From CAWAMD01 sp963783045 (GTDB lineage: Bacteria; Actinomycetota; Nitriliruptoria; Nitriliruptorales; Nitriliruptoraceae): a DNA stretch of 64,000 bases. The stretch covers positions 310,001-374,000 of the forward strand of contig CAWAMD010000001.1 in the NCBI GenBank assembly GCA_963783045.1, written 5' to 3'. A program made the position numbers and the translations under genes. The notes beneath the pieces are model-generated. The model saw nothing but the letters and a program-made list of their open reading frames with translations. It was not told the DNA's origin and made no database searches. Positions 36,204 through 44,971 of this stretch are shown piece by piece; the stretch's first letter is position 1; the number at the start of each line of letters is the position of its first letter.

Positions 36204-38042
36204 GTGGACGCGACGATCGACGCGCGGGAGACGATCGAGCACGACATCGCCGGGCAGACGCTCGGCGACTGGCTGGTGGCGAACGCGCAGCAGCACGGCA
36301 GCAAGCCGGCGCTCTCGTGGAAGGCCGGGGGGCAGTGGCACACGCTGACGTGGCGCCAGTACCACGACCGCGTCGCCGAGATCGCCATGGGGCTCGCACA
36401 GCTGGGCGTCGAGCGGGGCGACTACGTCGCCATCATGGCGGCCAACCGGCCCGAGCACGTCCTCGCGGATGCGGGCGTGTACCACGCCGGTGCCTGTCCC
36501 ACGACGTTCTACTCGACGCTGGCGCCGGACCAGATCCGCTACGTGGCGCAGAACTGTCACGCGAAGGTGGCGATCCTCGAGAACCGTGACTTCATGAAGC
36601 GGTTCGCCGAGATCCTCGACGACCTCGACGACCTCGAGCACATCGTCCTCATGGAGCACGCCGACGACTTCGCCGACCTCGACACCGTCCTGTCGTGGGA
36701 CGAGCTGCTCGAGCGTGGCCGCGTCGCCCTGGCGGACGACCGCGATGCCTTCGACCACATGTGGCGACAGGTGGAACCCGACGACCCGGCCACGCTCATC
36801 TACACGTCGGGCACCACCGGACCGCCGAAGGGCGTGGTGCTCACCCATCACAACATCCTCTGGGAGGCGGTCGCGCTCGATCGGCTCACCGGGCTCCCGA
36901 GCGGCATGACCGGGGTCTCGTACCTGCCGCTCGCCCACATCGCCGAGCGCATGCTCAGCCTCTACGTGGCCCTGCGCAAGCAGGCGCACCTCTACTTCTG
37001 TCCGGACACGAAGCAGATCCTCGAGTACGTGCAGGAGGCGCGGCCGTACTTCTTCTTCGGGGTACCGCGGGTCTGGGAGAAGTTCCGCGCCGGACTCATG
37101 ACCAACATCGATGCCGAGGAGGGGCTCAAGCGCACGCTCGCCCACACGGCGATCGACACCGGCGGCGAGGTGGTCCGCCGCGAGCAGCGGGGCGAGTCCG
37201 TGCCCCCGCTGCTGAGGCTCAAGCATCGGGTGCTCGACCGGCTCGTCCTCCGCACGATCCGTGCGGGTCTCGGCCTCGACCGCTGCGAGTTCACCGCGTC
37301 CGCGGCCGCGCCCCTGCCGGTGGACGTGGCCGAGTTCTTCGCCGGCATCGGACTCCCGCTCCTCGAGGTCTACGGCATGACCGAGACGACGGGGGTCGCG
37401 ACGGGCAATCGGCCGGGCCGGATCAAGATCGGGACGGTCGGACCCGCGCTCGACGGCGTCGAGGTGTCGCTGGCCGCGGACGGTGAGGTCATCGTCCGCG
37501 GACCGAACAACACCCCCGGCTACCTGGGGCTGCCGGACGCGACCGCGGAGCTGCTCGACGACGACGGATGGCTGCACACCGGCGACATCGGCGAGTTCGA
37601 CGCGGACGGCTACCTGAAGATCGTCGACCGCAAGAAGGAGCTCATCATCACGGCGGGCGGCAAGAACCTGTCGCCCGCGAACATCGAGGCGCTGCTGAAG
37701 GAGCACCCGCTCGTCGGTCAGGCGCTGGCCTACGGCGACAAGCGGCCCTACGTCGTCGCCCTCATCGTGCTCGACGAGGAGGTCGCCCCGCAGTGGGCCC
37801 GCGAGCGGAGCCTGCCCGAGGACGTGGCGGCCCTCGCCACCCACCCCGACGTACGCGCCGAGATCGAGCGCGCGGTCGCCGCGGCGAACGAGCATCTGGC
37901 GCGCGTCGAGCAGGTGAAGCGGTTCGCCGTCCTGCCCGCCGAGTGGACGGCCGAGTCCGAGGAGCTCACGCCGACGCTGAAGCTCAAGCGGCGGGTCATC
38001 CACGACAAGTACGCCGATCGGATCGAGCAGCTCTACGCCTGA
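36204..38042 (+). CDS. Long-chain acyl-CoA synthetase (AMP-forming)
   Basis: A 612-residue FadD15/long-chain type ligase that activates fatty acids to acyl-CoA through an acyl-AMP. GTG 36204 lies five bases after AAGGAG. Signature motifs are the P-loop LIYTSGTTGPPKGVVLTHHN, VYGMTETTGV, GWLHTGDIGEFDADGYLKI and the catalytic lysine region TPTLKLKRRVI. The long-chain subfamily marker YFFFGVPRVWEK is present. It stands alone, with a clear terminator 17 bases downstream. Substrate chain length cannot be told. Confidence 0.93.
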   Translation: MDATIDARETIEHDIAGQTLGDWLVANAQQHGSKPALSWKAGGQWHTLTWRQYHDRVAEIAMGLAQLGVERGDYVAIMAANRPEHVLADAGVYHAGACPTTFYSTLAPDQIRYVAQNCHAKVAILENRDFMKRFAEILDDLDDLEHIVLMEHADDFADLDTVLSWDELLERGRVALADDRDAFDHMWRQVEPDDPATLIYTSGTTGPPKGVVLTHHNILWEAVALDRLTGLPSGMTGVSYLPLAHIAERMLSLYVALRKQAHLYFCPDTKQILEYVQEARPYFFFGVPRVWEKFRAGLMTNIDAEEGLKRTLAHTAIDTGGEVVRREQRGESVPPLLRLKHRVLDRLVLRTIRAGLGLDRCEFTASAAAPLPVDVAEFFAGIGLPLLEVYGMTETTGVATGNRPGRIKIGTVGPALDGVEVSLAADGEVIVRGPNNTPGYLGLPDATAELLDDDGWLHTGDIGEFDADGYLKIVDRKKELIITAGGKNLSPANIEALLKEHPLVGQALAYGDKRPYVVALIVLDEEVAPQWARERSLPEDVAALATHPDVRAEIERAVAAANEHLARVEQVKRFAVLPAEWTAESEELTPTLKLKRRVIHDKYADRIEQLYA

Positions 38043-38059
38043 CCGGCCGTCGACGGTGC

Positions 38060-38083
38060 GGCCCCGACCACTCGGTCGGGGCC
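38060..38083 (+). terminator. Intrinsic terminator after acyl-CoA synthetase
   Basis: GGCCCCGACC-ACTC-GGTCGGGGCC forms a perfect 10-bp stem with a 4-base loop, followed by TTCGCTT. Confidence 0.85.
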
Positions 38084-38162
38084 TTCGCTTCAGCCGGAAC
38101 CGTTCCCGCCGACGTGTCCCCTGATCGGCAGGGAGGCTGCCGGGACAGGCCAGGGAGAGCTC

Positions 38163-39296
38163 GTGGGCACGGTCACGCGGCACGTCCCTGTCGACGCGGT
38201 GGGGGCGAGGCTCCTGACCGGCTCGGGGAGCCGTCCCGTCCCGGTCGATGCGATGAAGCGGCGTGTCTACATCATCGCGCTGTTCCTCGTGCTGCTCTCG
38301 CTGCCGGTCGTCTTCCTGGCGAACGCTCCCGGCGGGTCGGGTGTCCGTCCCACCGTCCCGGCGCTGTTCGTGCTCGTGCTCGCGGGCATCGGTGCGCTGC
38401 ACTGGCAGTGGCTGCCCGTGCAGACGATCGAGCGCGCCACGGTGCTCGTCGTCCCGCTGCTGTGGCTGGTGCGCCTGAGTGCCGACCTGTACGGCTCCGG
38501 CGGGCCACCGGCCGCCTGGGACCAGCTGACGACCACGGTGCAGCCGGGGCTCATGCTGCTGCTCGTGGTGGTCTACCTCGCCTTCGACCCGAGCGACGGA
38601 CTGCGCCTGTCCCTCACCCTCTACGCCGCCTTCGGTCTCGTCATCGGCGGACGCATGGTGCCGGCGCTCCTCGCGGGGGAGCACCTCGAGGAGGCGATGA
38701 AGTTCCTCCACGCCGGGGTGTTCCTCGGCGCCGCGATCGCGCTTCTCTACGTCCTCGCACACCTGAAGGAGCAGCTCGCGCGGACCACCGCGGAGGCGGC
38801 TCAGCTCGCCACGTTGGCCACGACCGATCCGCTCACCGGCCTCGCCAACCGTCGTCGCCTCGAGGAGGTGCTCGTCGAGCGGGCGCGCGACTCCCGGCGG
38901 TACGGCCGACCGCTGTCGGTGGTGATCTTCGACATCGACCACTTCAAGCGGCTCAACGATGCCTATGGGCACGCGGCCGGCGACGAGGTGCTGCGTCGGC
39001 TGATGACCGTGCTGCGTGACGACCTGCGGGTCAACGACGTGCTCGGCCGTTGGGGCGGGGAGGAGTTCCTCGTCGTCATGCCCGAGACGCGGCTCGACGA
39101 GGCGGAGCAGGTGGCCAACCGCTGGCGGACGGCGCTCGCGACGTATCCCTTCCCCGACGTCGGCATGGTGACGGCGAGCTTCGGTGCGGCGTGCTACGGC
39201 GTCGGGGACACGGACGAGACCGTGGTGGCGCGGGCGGACAAGGCGCTCTACCTGTCGAAGACGAGGGGCCGGAACCGGGTGAGCGCCGTCGCGTAG
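38163..39296 (+). CDS. Membrane diguanylate cyclase
   Basis: A 377-residue protein. GGGAGA lies five bases before GTG 38163; a later ATG at MKRRVYII would remove 30 residues. About six hydrophobic helices (33-200) precede a short coiled linker and a GGDEF domain with DPLTGLANRRRLEE, FDIDHFKRLNDAYGHAAGDE and the active site GGEEF. GGEEF is fully active in known enzymes. No EAL domain is present, so it should only synthesise cyclic di-GMP. The membrane part is a probable sensor with no recognised ligand fold. Confidence 0.92.
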   Translation: MGTVTRHVPVDAVGARLLTGSGSRPVPVDAMKRRVYIIALFLVLLSLPVVFLANAPGGSGVRPTVPALFVLVLAGIGALHWQWLPVQTIERATVLVVPLLWLVRLSADLYGSGGPPAAWDQLTTTVQPGLMLLLVVVYLAFDPSDGLRLSLTLYAAFGLVIGGRMVPALLAGEHLEEAMKFLHAGVFLGAAIALLYVLAHLKEQLARTTAEAAQLATLATTDPLTGLANRRRLEEVLVERARDSRRYGRPLSVVIFDIDHFKRLNDAYGHAAGDEVLRRLMTVLRDDLRVNDVLGRWGGEEFLVVMPETRLDEAEQVANRWRTALATYPFPDVGMVTASFGAACYGVGDTDETVVARADKALYLSKTRGRNRVSAVA

Positions 39297-39469
39297 GCCG
39301 GACCGCCAGAGCGCTCACCACCACGAGCGTTGACCGCTACGAGCGTGCACCGGGTCACGCTGTGCGAGATGCGCACGTTTGCACGCGGACCGTTCGATCA
39401 GGCCATGGCTGGATCGTCACTTCGGGTGACCCCGACAACGCCCCCATCCCTCCGGCATCTGGAGCAACC

Positions 39470-40297
39470 ATGGCGAAGTGGAAGCACACCTGGAAGCGCG
39501 CACTCGCGATCGGCTCGTCCACGCTGCTCGTGACGGGTGCCCTCGTCGGCGTCGCGGCTGCTGACGACAGCCCGACGACCGCGCCAGCGGGCAGCTACAC
39601 GTTCTCGCTGCCGGGCGCGGCGCAGGTCGCCTTCATCGTCGACAGCGAGGGCAACGGCACCGTGTTCGCGCTGCCAGACGGCCTGACCCTGCCGTTGGAC
39701 GAGAGCGGTGACGGAACGGTCACCGCGGACGAGTTCGCGCTCGCCGTCAGCCCGAAGGAGGGCGAGGACGTCGAGCAGGAGCTCGAGGACCAGAGCGGCG
39801 ACTCCTCGTCCGACGCCGAGGAGGTCACGACCGAGTCGACGACCGCTGAGGCGACCGAGACCCCGGACGCCGAGGAGCAGCCGGAGGACCAGCCGACGGC
39901 CACCGGGCTCGACAACGCCGAGCAGCACGCGAACGAGCACGCCACGGACAGCGACCACGGGCTGACCAACGCCCGGTCGCACGCGGACGACCACGCCGGT
40001 GGCGACGCCTCCCACGGCAAGGACGACGCCGAGGAGTCCGACACCGCCTCTGCCACCTCGCAGGACGAGAGCAAGGCCACGGAGGACGAGACCGAGGCCC
40101 CGGAGGACGAGACCGAGGCCCCGGAGCAGGAGACCGAGTCCGAGCAGCCGGAGGCCGAGGACGAGAGCGAGGCACCCGAGCAGGAGACGGAGTCCGAGGA
40201 CGCCGGTGACGAGTCGGGCACCACGCAGGCCGGCCGCGCCGACGAGGACCACGGCGGCCACCACGGTGACGAGACCGAGGACCCGGAAGAGGACTGA
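39470..40297 (+). CDS. Secreted acidic, repetitive protein with an EF-hand-like loop
   Basis: A 275-residue protein from ATG 39470 (GGAG five bases upstream). A signal peptide ends near VGVAAADD. Residues 45-100 include LDESGDGTVTADEF, a good EF-hand or dockerin calcium loop. The rest is highly acidic and low-complexity: Asp/Glu/Thr/Ser-rich, with EAPEDETEAPEQETE-type repeats and His clusters (HGGHHGDE). Mature protein is probably extracellular and disordered. It sits upstream of the ECF sigma factor operon, separated by a terminator. Function is unknown; calcium or metal binding at the surface is an inference. Confidence 0.7.
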   Translation: MAKWKHTWKRALAIGSSTLLVTGALVGVAAADDSPTTAPAGSYTFSLPGAAQVAFIVDSEGNGTVFALPDGLTLPLDESGDGTVTADEFALAVSPKEGEDVEQELEDQSGDSSSDAEEVTTESTTAEATETPDAEEQPEDQPTATGLDNAEQHANEHATDSDHGLTNARSHADDHAGGDASHGKDDAEESDTASATSQDESKATEDETEAPEDETEAPEQETESEQPEAEDESEAPEQETESEDAGDESGTTQAGRADEDHGGHHGDETEDPEED

Positions 40298-40344
40298 CCG
40301 TTCCCGCTCACGCTCGCAGAACGCCGCGACCTCAGCTCGCGGTT

Positions 40345-40386
40345 GGGACGGGGAGCCGCCAACCCCCAGGGGCGGCTCCTCGTCCC
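40345..40386 (+). terminator. Intrinsic terminator after the acidic secreted protein
   Basis: GGGACGGGGAGCCGCC pairs with GGCGGCTCCTCGTCCC over 16 bp with one G-T mismatch and a 10-base loop. GTTCCTTG follows. It separates the acidic protein gene from the sigma factor gene. Confidence 0.8.
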
Positions 40387-40505
40387 GTTCCTTGTCACCG
40401 GTCGTTGCGCGATGGCGTGCGCCTGGCGGTCTCCGCACGGCGCCGGCTCCCCCCGTCCGCGCGGCCGATTTCAGAACGGCGGCCGGTCAGCCGACGCTCT
40501 GGCCG

Positions 40506-41177
40506 ATGAGTGCCACGCCTTCGCTCGACGACGGGGCTGCGGTGAGTGATGCCGCGGACCCCGTTCTCGACGAGCTCACGGCGCTGCTGCCCGGCATCCG
40601 GGGGCTCGAGGAGCCGGCGCTCGGACGGGCCTACGAGCTGACCGCGGACCTGCTCGCCTCCGTGGCCGCCGGGATCGTGCGGGACCGGCACACCGCCGAG
40701 GAGATCGTGCAGGACACCTTCGTCCGCTTCGTCGGTGCCGTCGGCAACCTGCGCGCCGACGACGGACGGGCGGTCCGTGCCTGGCTGGTACGCACGGCGC
40801 GCAACCTCAGCATCGACCGGGTCCGCTCCGCCGCCTGGCAGCGCGAGCACAGCGTCGACCGGCTGCCCGACCACGACCACGTGCGAGGCGCCGAGGAGGA
40901 GGCCGCCGCCAAGGTCGTGGACCCGGCCATGCAGGCGGCGCTCGCCCAGCTGACCGAGGACCAGCGCACGGCGCTCGTCCTGCGCTACGTCGTCGGGATG
41001 TCCGGCACCGAGATCGGCGAGGTGCTCGAGCGCAACAGGGCTGCGGTCTACACCTTGCTCCGACGCGCTGAGCGCCGCCTGCGCGCACTGCTCGACAACC
41101 CGTTCAATTCGACCGCGCACAATCGTCTCCACCACGAGGGCCGCCCCGGGCAACCGCCGAAGCAGCCGCCGACATGA
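40506..41177 (+). CDS. ECF-type RNA polymerase sigma factor
   Basis: A 223-residue sigma-70 family protein with region 2 (AEEIVQDTFVRFVGAVGNL) and region 4 (LTEDQRTALVLRYVVGMSGTEIGEVL) and no regions 1 or 3. After region 4 comes a tail of about 25 residues rich in Pro, His and Gly. The N-terminus before region 2 is about 30 residues longer than usual. Its stop overlaps the next gene by four bases (ATGA), so the downstream membrane protein is the probable anti-sigma factor. The promoter it recognises is not evident. Confidence 0.92.
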   Translation: MSATPSLDDGAAVSDAADPVLDELTALLPGIRGLEEPALGRAYELTADLLASVAAGIVRDRHTAEEIVQDTFVRFVGAVGNLRADDGRAVRAWLVRTARNLSIDRVRSAAWQREHSVDRLPDHDHVRGAEEEAAAKVVDPAMQAALAQLTEDQRTALVLRYVVGMSGTEIGEVLERNRAAVYTLLRRAERRLRALLDNPFNSTAHNRLHHEGRPGQPPKQPPT

Positions 41178-42334
41178 CCGACCACCCACCGACGGAGCGC
41201 GACATGAGCCGCGACGCACTCGCCGACCGCCTCGCGGCGGCGGCGACGCATCGCGTGCCTGCGGCCGTGCGCGAGCAGCATCTGCGCGCGATCGTCGCAG
41301 CGGCATCCGCTGCTGCGCCCGCGACGGCGACCGTCGAGGAGTCACCTGGTTCCGTGCAGCACATCAGCTGGCGGCTGCGGCGCGGCGTGGTCGCGCTGAC
41401 GGGCGTCGCGGTGCTCGCCGTCCCGAGCCTTGGCTGGGCGGCGCAGGGGTCGCTGCCTGGCTCCGCCCTCTACGGCGTGAAGCGCGCGACCGAACCGGTG
41501 CTCGCCATCGTGGACGGCCGCATCCGGGCGAAGCACCGGGTGGAGGAGCTCGAGGCGCTGCTCGCGGCGCAGGCTCCCGAGGGCCGGGTCGCGGCGGCCA
41601 TGCGGGCGGCAGAGGCCGCTGCCGCCGGTCTCACGGGGGACGACCCCCTCGAGCGGCGGCTCGACCAGGCGCGCGTGGCCCTCGCCGCACGCGTCGACGC
41701 CGACGCCGAGCAGGGCCGCGTCGAAGCGGGTCGCCCGACCGACGGCACCGATCGGCCCGGTGCGACCGGAGGCGGCCAGGACCGTGGTGACGCCTCGGAT
41801 GGTGGCCCCGACGACCGCGAGGCGTCCCGGCCCGACGACCGTCCCACCGGCGGCGACGACCGCGGCAAGGCGGGCCACGGCGACGATCGCCGGGACGACG
41901 CCGGGGCCCCCGACGGCCGTTCGTCCGGCAGCGACGCCGCCGAGGAGGCGGACACCGGCTCCCGCGACGATCCGCGAGACTCCGAGGGGGCCAGGGGCCG
42001 CCCGGAGGAGAAGACCACGTCCGACGATCCGACGACCGGCGACACCGGTGCCGGCGAGTCCGGGGCAGCCGACGACGACGGCGACACCCGCGATGGAGGT
42101 GGCGACCGCGACGGTTCCGGTGACGGGACCGCGGACGGAGCGCTCACGCCGGCCCCCGCCACCGGGGCGGACGGGCCGTCCTCCGGCGGGGACGCGGACG
42201 GCGGTGTCGAGGACGCCACGGTCGTCGCCACCGAGACGGCCGAGCCCGAGGAGGACACCACGGGGACGAGCGGCGACTCGACCGGTGGCGACCACGGGGA
42301 CAAGAGATCGACGGACGAGGAGCACGGCGAGTGA
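41174..42334 (+). CDS. DUF5667-like membrane protein, candidate anti-sigma partner
   Basis: A 386-residue protein. Residues 1-65 are cytoplasmic and helical (RDALADRLAAAATHRVPAAV), and a single transmembrane helix lies at about 70-90. GSLPGSALYGVKRATEPVLA then matches the DUF5667 pattern, with a helical segment to about 180. The remaining 200 residues are an Asp/Gly/Thr-rich disordered tail outside the membrane. No ZAS zinc motif (HxxxCxxC) is present, so if it is an anti-sigma factor it is of another class. It overlaps the sigma gene and the next gene by four bases each. Confidence 0.7.
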   Translation: MTDHPPTERDMSRDALADRLAAAATHRVPAAVREQHLRAIVAAASAAAPATATVEESPGSVQHISWRLRRGVVALTGVAVLAVPSLGWAAQGSLPGSALYGVKRATEPVLAIVDGRIRAKHRVEELEALLAAQAPEGRVAAAMRAAEAAAAGLTGDDPLERRLDQARVALAARVDADAEQGRVEAGRPTDGTDRPGATGGGQDRGDASDGGPDDREASRPDDRPTGGDDRGKAGHGDDRRDDAGAPDGRSSGSDAAEEADTGSRDDPRDSEGARGRPEEKTTSDDPTTGDTGAGESGAADDDGDTRDGGGDRDGSGDGTADGALTPAPATGADGPSSGGDADGGVEDATVVATETAEPEEDTTGTSGDSTGGDHGDKRSTDEEHGE

Positions 42335-42927
42335 CGACCCAGACGAAGGCCGCCACCGGTATCGGCGCGGCGCTGGTGGCCATCGCGCTGGCCGTCTTCT
42401 TCCTGCTCCCGGGGAGCGGCACACCCGGCGCCGGCCCCGACACGCTCGAGGCCTACCAGGCGGCGCTCGCGAGGACCGTCGACGCCAGCAGCTACGCCTT
42501 CTCCTCCGAGGTACGCACCGACCTCGGCAACGGCACCTACGTCGTCCGCATCAACGGGCGCGTCGACGGTGACAACCGCACGCTGACGGTCACGACCGAC
42601 CAGGGCACGAGCCGCATGACGGTCGAGAACGGCGTCGCGACCGTCGACCGCGGCGACGGTCCGCAGCAGATCCCCGTCGAGCAGGTCGCGGACGCGCCAC
42701 GGCTGACCGTGCTGAAGCAGCTCGAGAACGTCCAGGCCACCGACGACGGCACGGTCAAGGGCACGCTGCCGGCCGACCAGCTCGTCCAGTCCGTCGGCGC
42801 GGCGGAGGTCTCCGGCGCCGGGACCGTCACGGTGACCTTCGAGCCGGACGGCACCGTGACCGGCTACGTCGTTCGCGCCCTGCAGGGCCGCTACCGCGCC
42901 GAGGTCCACCTCTCCGACGTGGGCTAG
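42331..42927 (+). CDS. Membrane-anchored LprG/LppX-like extracytoplasmic protein
   Basis: A 198-residue protein with one N-terminal helix (GIGAALVAIALAVFFLLPG) and an extracellular domain of alternating beta strands (YVVRINGRVDGDNRTLTVTT, TVTVTFEPDGTVTGYVVRA). The layout recalls LppX/LprAFG lipid-carrier folds or sigma-factor regulatory partners. There is no lipobox cysteine. GTGA overlap with the previous gene places it in the sigma factor operon, so it may sense or act in the same envelope response. The TAG stop lies within the motif GTGGGCTAGTGGTC. Confidence 0.65.
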   Translation: MTTQTKAATGIGAALVAIALAVFFLLPGSGTPGAGPDTLEAYQAALARTVDASSYAFSSEVRTDLGNGTYVVRINGRVDGDNRTLTVTTDQGTSRMTVENGVATVDRGDGPQQIPVEQVADAPRLTVLKQLENVQATDDGTVKGTLPADQLVQSVGAAEVSGAGTVTVTFEPDGTVTGYVVRALQGRYRAEVHLSDVG

Positions 42928-43028
42928 TGGTCCCACAGGCGCCCGATCGGTCCCGGCCATCCGGGCACGACCGACGACCGTCGTGGTGCGACAATGGCCG
43001 ATCTGCGGGCCGATCGGACCGCATCCGG

Positions 43029-43059
43029 TTGCTGTGCCGGCAGGCGCCGTTGCTAGCCT
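43029..43059 (+). promoter_or_regulatory. Candidate pckA promoter
   Basis: TTGCTG (43029-43034) and TAGCCT (43054-43059) are separated by 19 bp; TAGCCT fits the TANNNT -10 found before several genes in the window. Transcription would start near 43066, about 75 bases before the pckA GTG. Confidence 0.4.
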
Positions 43060-43142
43060 CGGCGGCCTAGACAGAACGCTGTCACGCGATGCGTTCGCCC
43101 TCGCGTCTGACCGCTGCCGCCGCAGCAACAGGGAGGCCCACC

Positions 43143-44681
43143 GTGACCTTCGAGCTCCCGAAGGCCAAGTCCGTCGCCGTCAACCCGACGCAGGAACAGA
43201 TGCGGGAGTGGGTGCTTGCCCACATGCCACGCGTCACCGAGACCGAGTTCGGCAACCTCAACTACCAGGCGGAGGTCACCGCGCGGCTGAAGAAGTCGAC
43301 GTACTTCGTGGCCGACGAGGAGATCCACCAGAACCGGATCTCGCGCGAGGAAGCGGACGACTGGGCGCGCAAGCAGGACGAGTACATCGCCGACAAGGAC
43401 ATGATCCTGATCGAGGGCTACATCGGCCCCGATCCGGAGTTCCGTACCGCGTCCCGGGTCTTCATCGAGAAGACGCAGGCCAACATCCCGGCCATGCAGC
43501 AGCAGCTGTACTTCGACAGGGACGCCGACTACGACCCGGAGTTCACGGTCATCTACACCCCGGGGATGCGCGCGCCCGGCAAGCCCGACGACCGGCTCAT
43601 CATCGTCGACCTCGACAACTACGTGACGCGCGTCATCGGCTCCGACTACTTCGGCGAGTCGAAGATGGGCGGGCTGCGGATGTGGAACAAGTGGGTCTAC
43701 GACCGCGACGGTCTCGCGATGCACTCCGGGGCGAAGGTGTTCCCGACCGAGCACACCGGCCACGAGGAGGAGAAGCTCGCCCTCATCATCGGGCTGTCGG
43801 GGACCGGCAAGACCACGACCACCTTCCGTCAGCAGCACGGCTCGCTGCCGGTGCAGGACGACTTCATCGCGCTCATGCCCGGCGGCAAGGTCTACTCGAC
43901 CGAGGCCGGCTGCTTCGCGAAGACCTTCGGCCTCGACCCCGACGACGAGCCGACCATCTACGCCGGCACCACCTCGGCGGACGCCTGGCTCGAGAACGTG
44001 GGCGTGGACGACGACGGCGCGGTCGACTTCTTCGATGACTCCCACACCGCGAACGGCCGCTCGACGTTCCCGCTGGCGGACATCCGCTCGCGTGAGCCCT
44101 CGAACCTGCCGACGGCCGACTTCCTGCTCATCCTGAACCGCAACGAGAACATCATCCCGGCGGTCGCGAAGCTGAAGCGCGAGCAGGCCGCCGCGTACTT
44201 CATGCTCGGTGAGACGAAGGGCACCTCGGCCGGTGGCGCCGCCGAGGCCGGCAAGAACCTGCGGGTGCCGGGCACGAACCCGTTCTTCTTCAACAACGAC
44301 GCCTGGCAGGCCAACCGGCTGCTCGAGCTGCTCGAGACCATGCCGGACCTCGAGGTCTACCTGCTCAACACCGGTCGCGTCGGCGGCACCGACGACGACG
44401 AGCGGTCGAAGAAGGTGCGGATCCCCCACTCCTCGGCGATCGTCTCGGCGATCGTCGACCAGTCCATCGACTGGGAGGAGGACCCGGACTTCGGCTACTA
44501 CGTCGCGACGAGCGTGCCGGAGTTCGACGACGAGGAGCTGCTCCAGCCGCGCAAGCTCTACGAGCGGCAGGGCCGCACCGACGAGTACAAGGAGCGCGTC
44601 GAGCAGCTCAAGGCCGAGCGCATCGAGTACCTCGGCAGGTACGAGGGACTCGACGACCGCGTGCTCAAGGCCGTCCAGTAG
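43143..44681 (+). CDS. pckA: Phosphoenolpyruvate carboxykinase (ATP-type)
   Basis: A 512-residue enzyme that converts oxaloacetate and ATP to PEP, CO2 and ADP at the head of gluconeogenesis. The kinase-1a loop GLSGTGKTTT at 217-226 is the ATP-type motif; GTP-dependent enzymes have a different loop. GESKMGGLRMWNKWVY, EHTGHEEEKLALIIG and FAKTFGLDPDDEPTIY contain the oxaloacetate- and Mn-binding residues. GTG 43143 follows GGGAGGC. Actinobacteria usually carry the GTP-type enzyme, so this form is notable. A terminator follows 19 bases after the stop. Confidence 0.93.
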   Translation: MTFELPKAKSVAVNPTQEQMREWVLAHMPRVTETEFGNLNYQAEVTARLKKSTYFVADEEIHQNRISREEADDWARKQDEYIADKDMILIEGYIGPDPEFRTASRVFIEKTQANIPAMQQQLYFDRDADYDPEFTVIYTPGMRAPGKPDDRLIIVDLDNYVTRVIGSDYFGESKMGGLRMWNKWVYDRDGLAMHSGAKVFPTEHTGHEEEKLALIIGLSGTGKTTTTFRQQHGSLPVQDDFIALMPGGKVYSTEAGCFAKTFGLDPDDEPTIYAGTTSADAWLENVGVDDDGAVDFFDDSHTANGRSTFPLADIRSREPSNLPTADFLLILNRNENIIPAVAKLKREQAAAYFMLGETKGTSAGGAAEAGKNLRVPGTNPFFFNNDAWQANRLLELLETMPDLEVYLLNTGRVGGTDDDERSKKVRIPHSSAIVSAIVDQSIDWEEDPDFGYYVATSVPEFDDEELLQPRKLYERQGRTDEYKERVEQLKAERIEYLGRYEGLDDRVLKAVQ

Positions 44682-44700
44682 CGACGCGTCACCAGATCAC

Positions 44701-44729
44701 CGGGGCGGGCCGCATCGCGGCCCGCCCCG
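44701..44729 (+). terminator. Intrinsic terminator after pckA
   Basis: CGGGGCGGGCCGC-ATC-GCGGCCCGCCCCG is a perfect 13-bp stem with a 3-base loop, starting 20 bases after the pckA stop. Confidence 0.85.
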
Positions 44730-44971
44730 CTGCTGTGTCGGGCTCGCGGACGCGACCGGCCCACCGCGCCCCGCCACCGCGCCCCGTCCCCCGCGGGTAC
44801 CCCCGTCCCCGCGGCCGTGGCCAGCGGGTCGGCACCGAGGGACCCGGCGGGGTACCGTAGGAAATCCTTGCCCCGTACAACCTCTTAACGTCGTGAGGGT
44901 GCCCCGGCCGCGGGTCGCCACGCCACGGCGTCTTCTCCCGCGTTCGGGGCAGCCACCCGGAGGGCGCGCCC

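Noticed and set aside
35712..38972. 1086-residue minus-strand open frame over the acyl-CoA synthetase
   Set aside because: Antisense shadow of a clear AMP-forming ligase.
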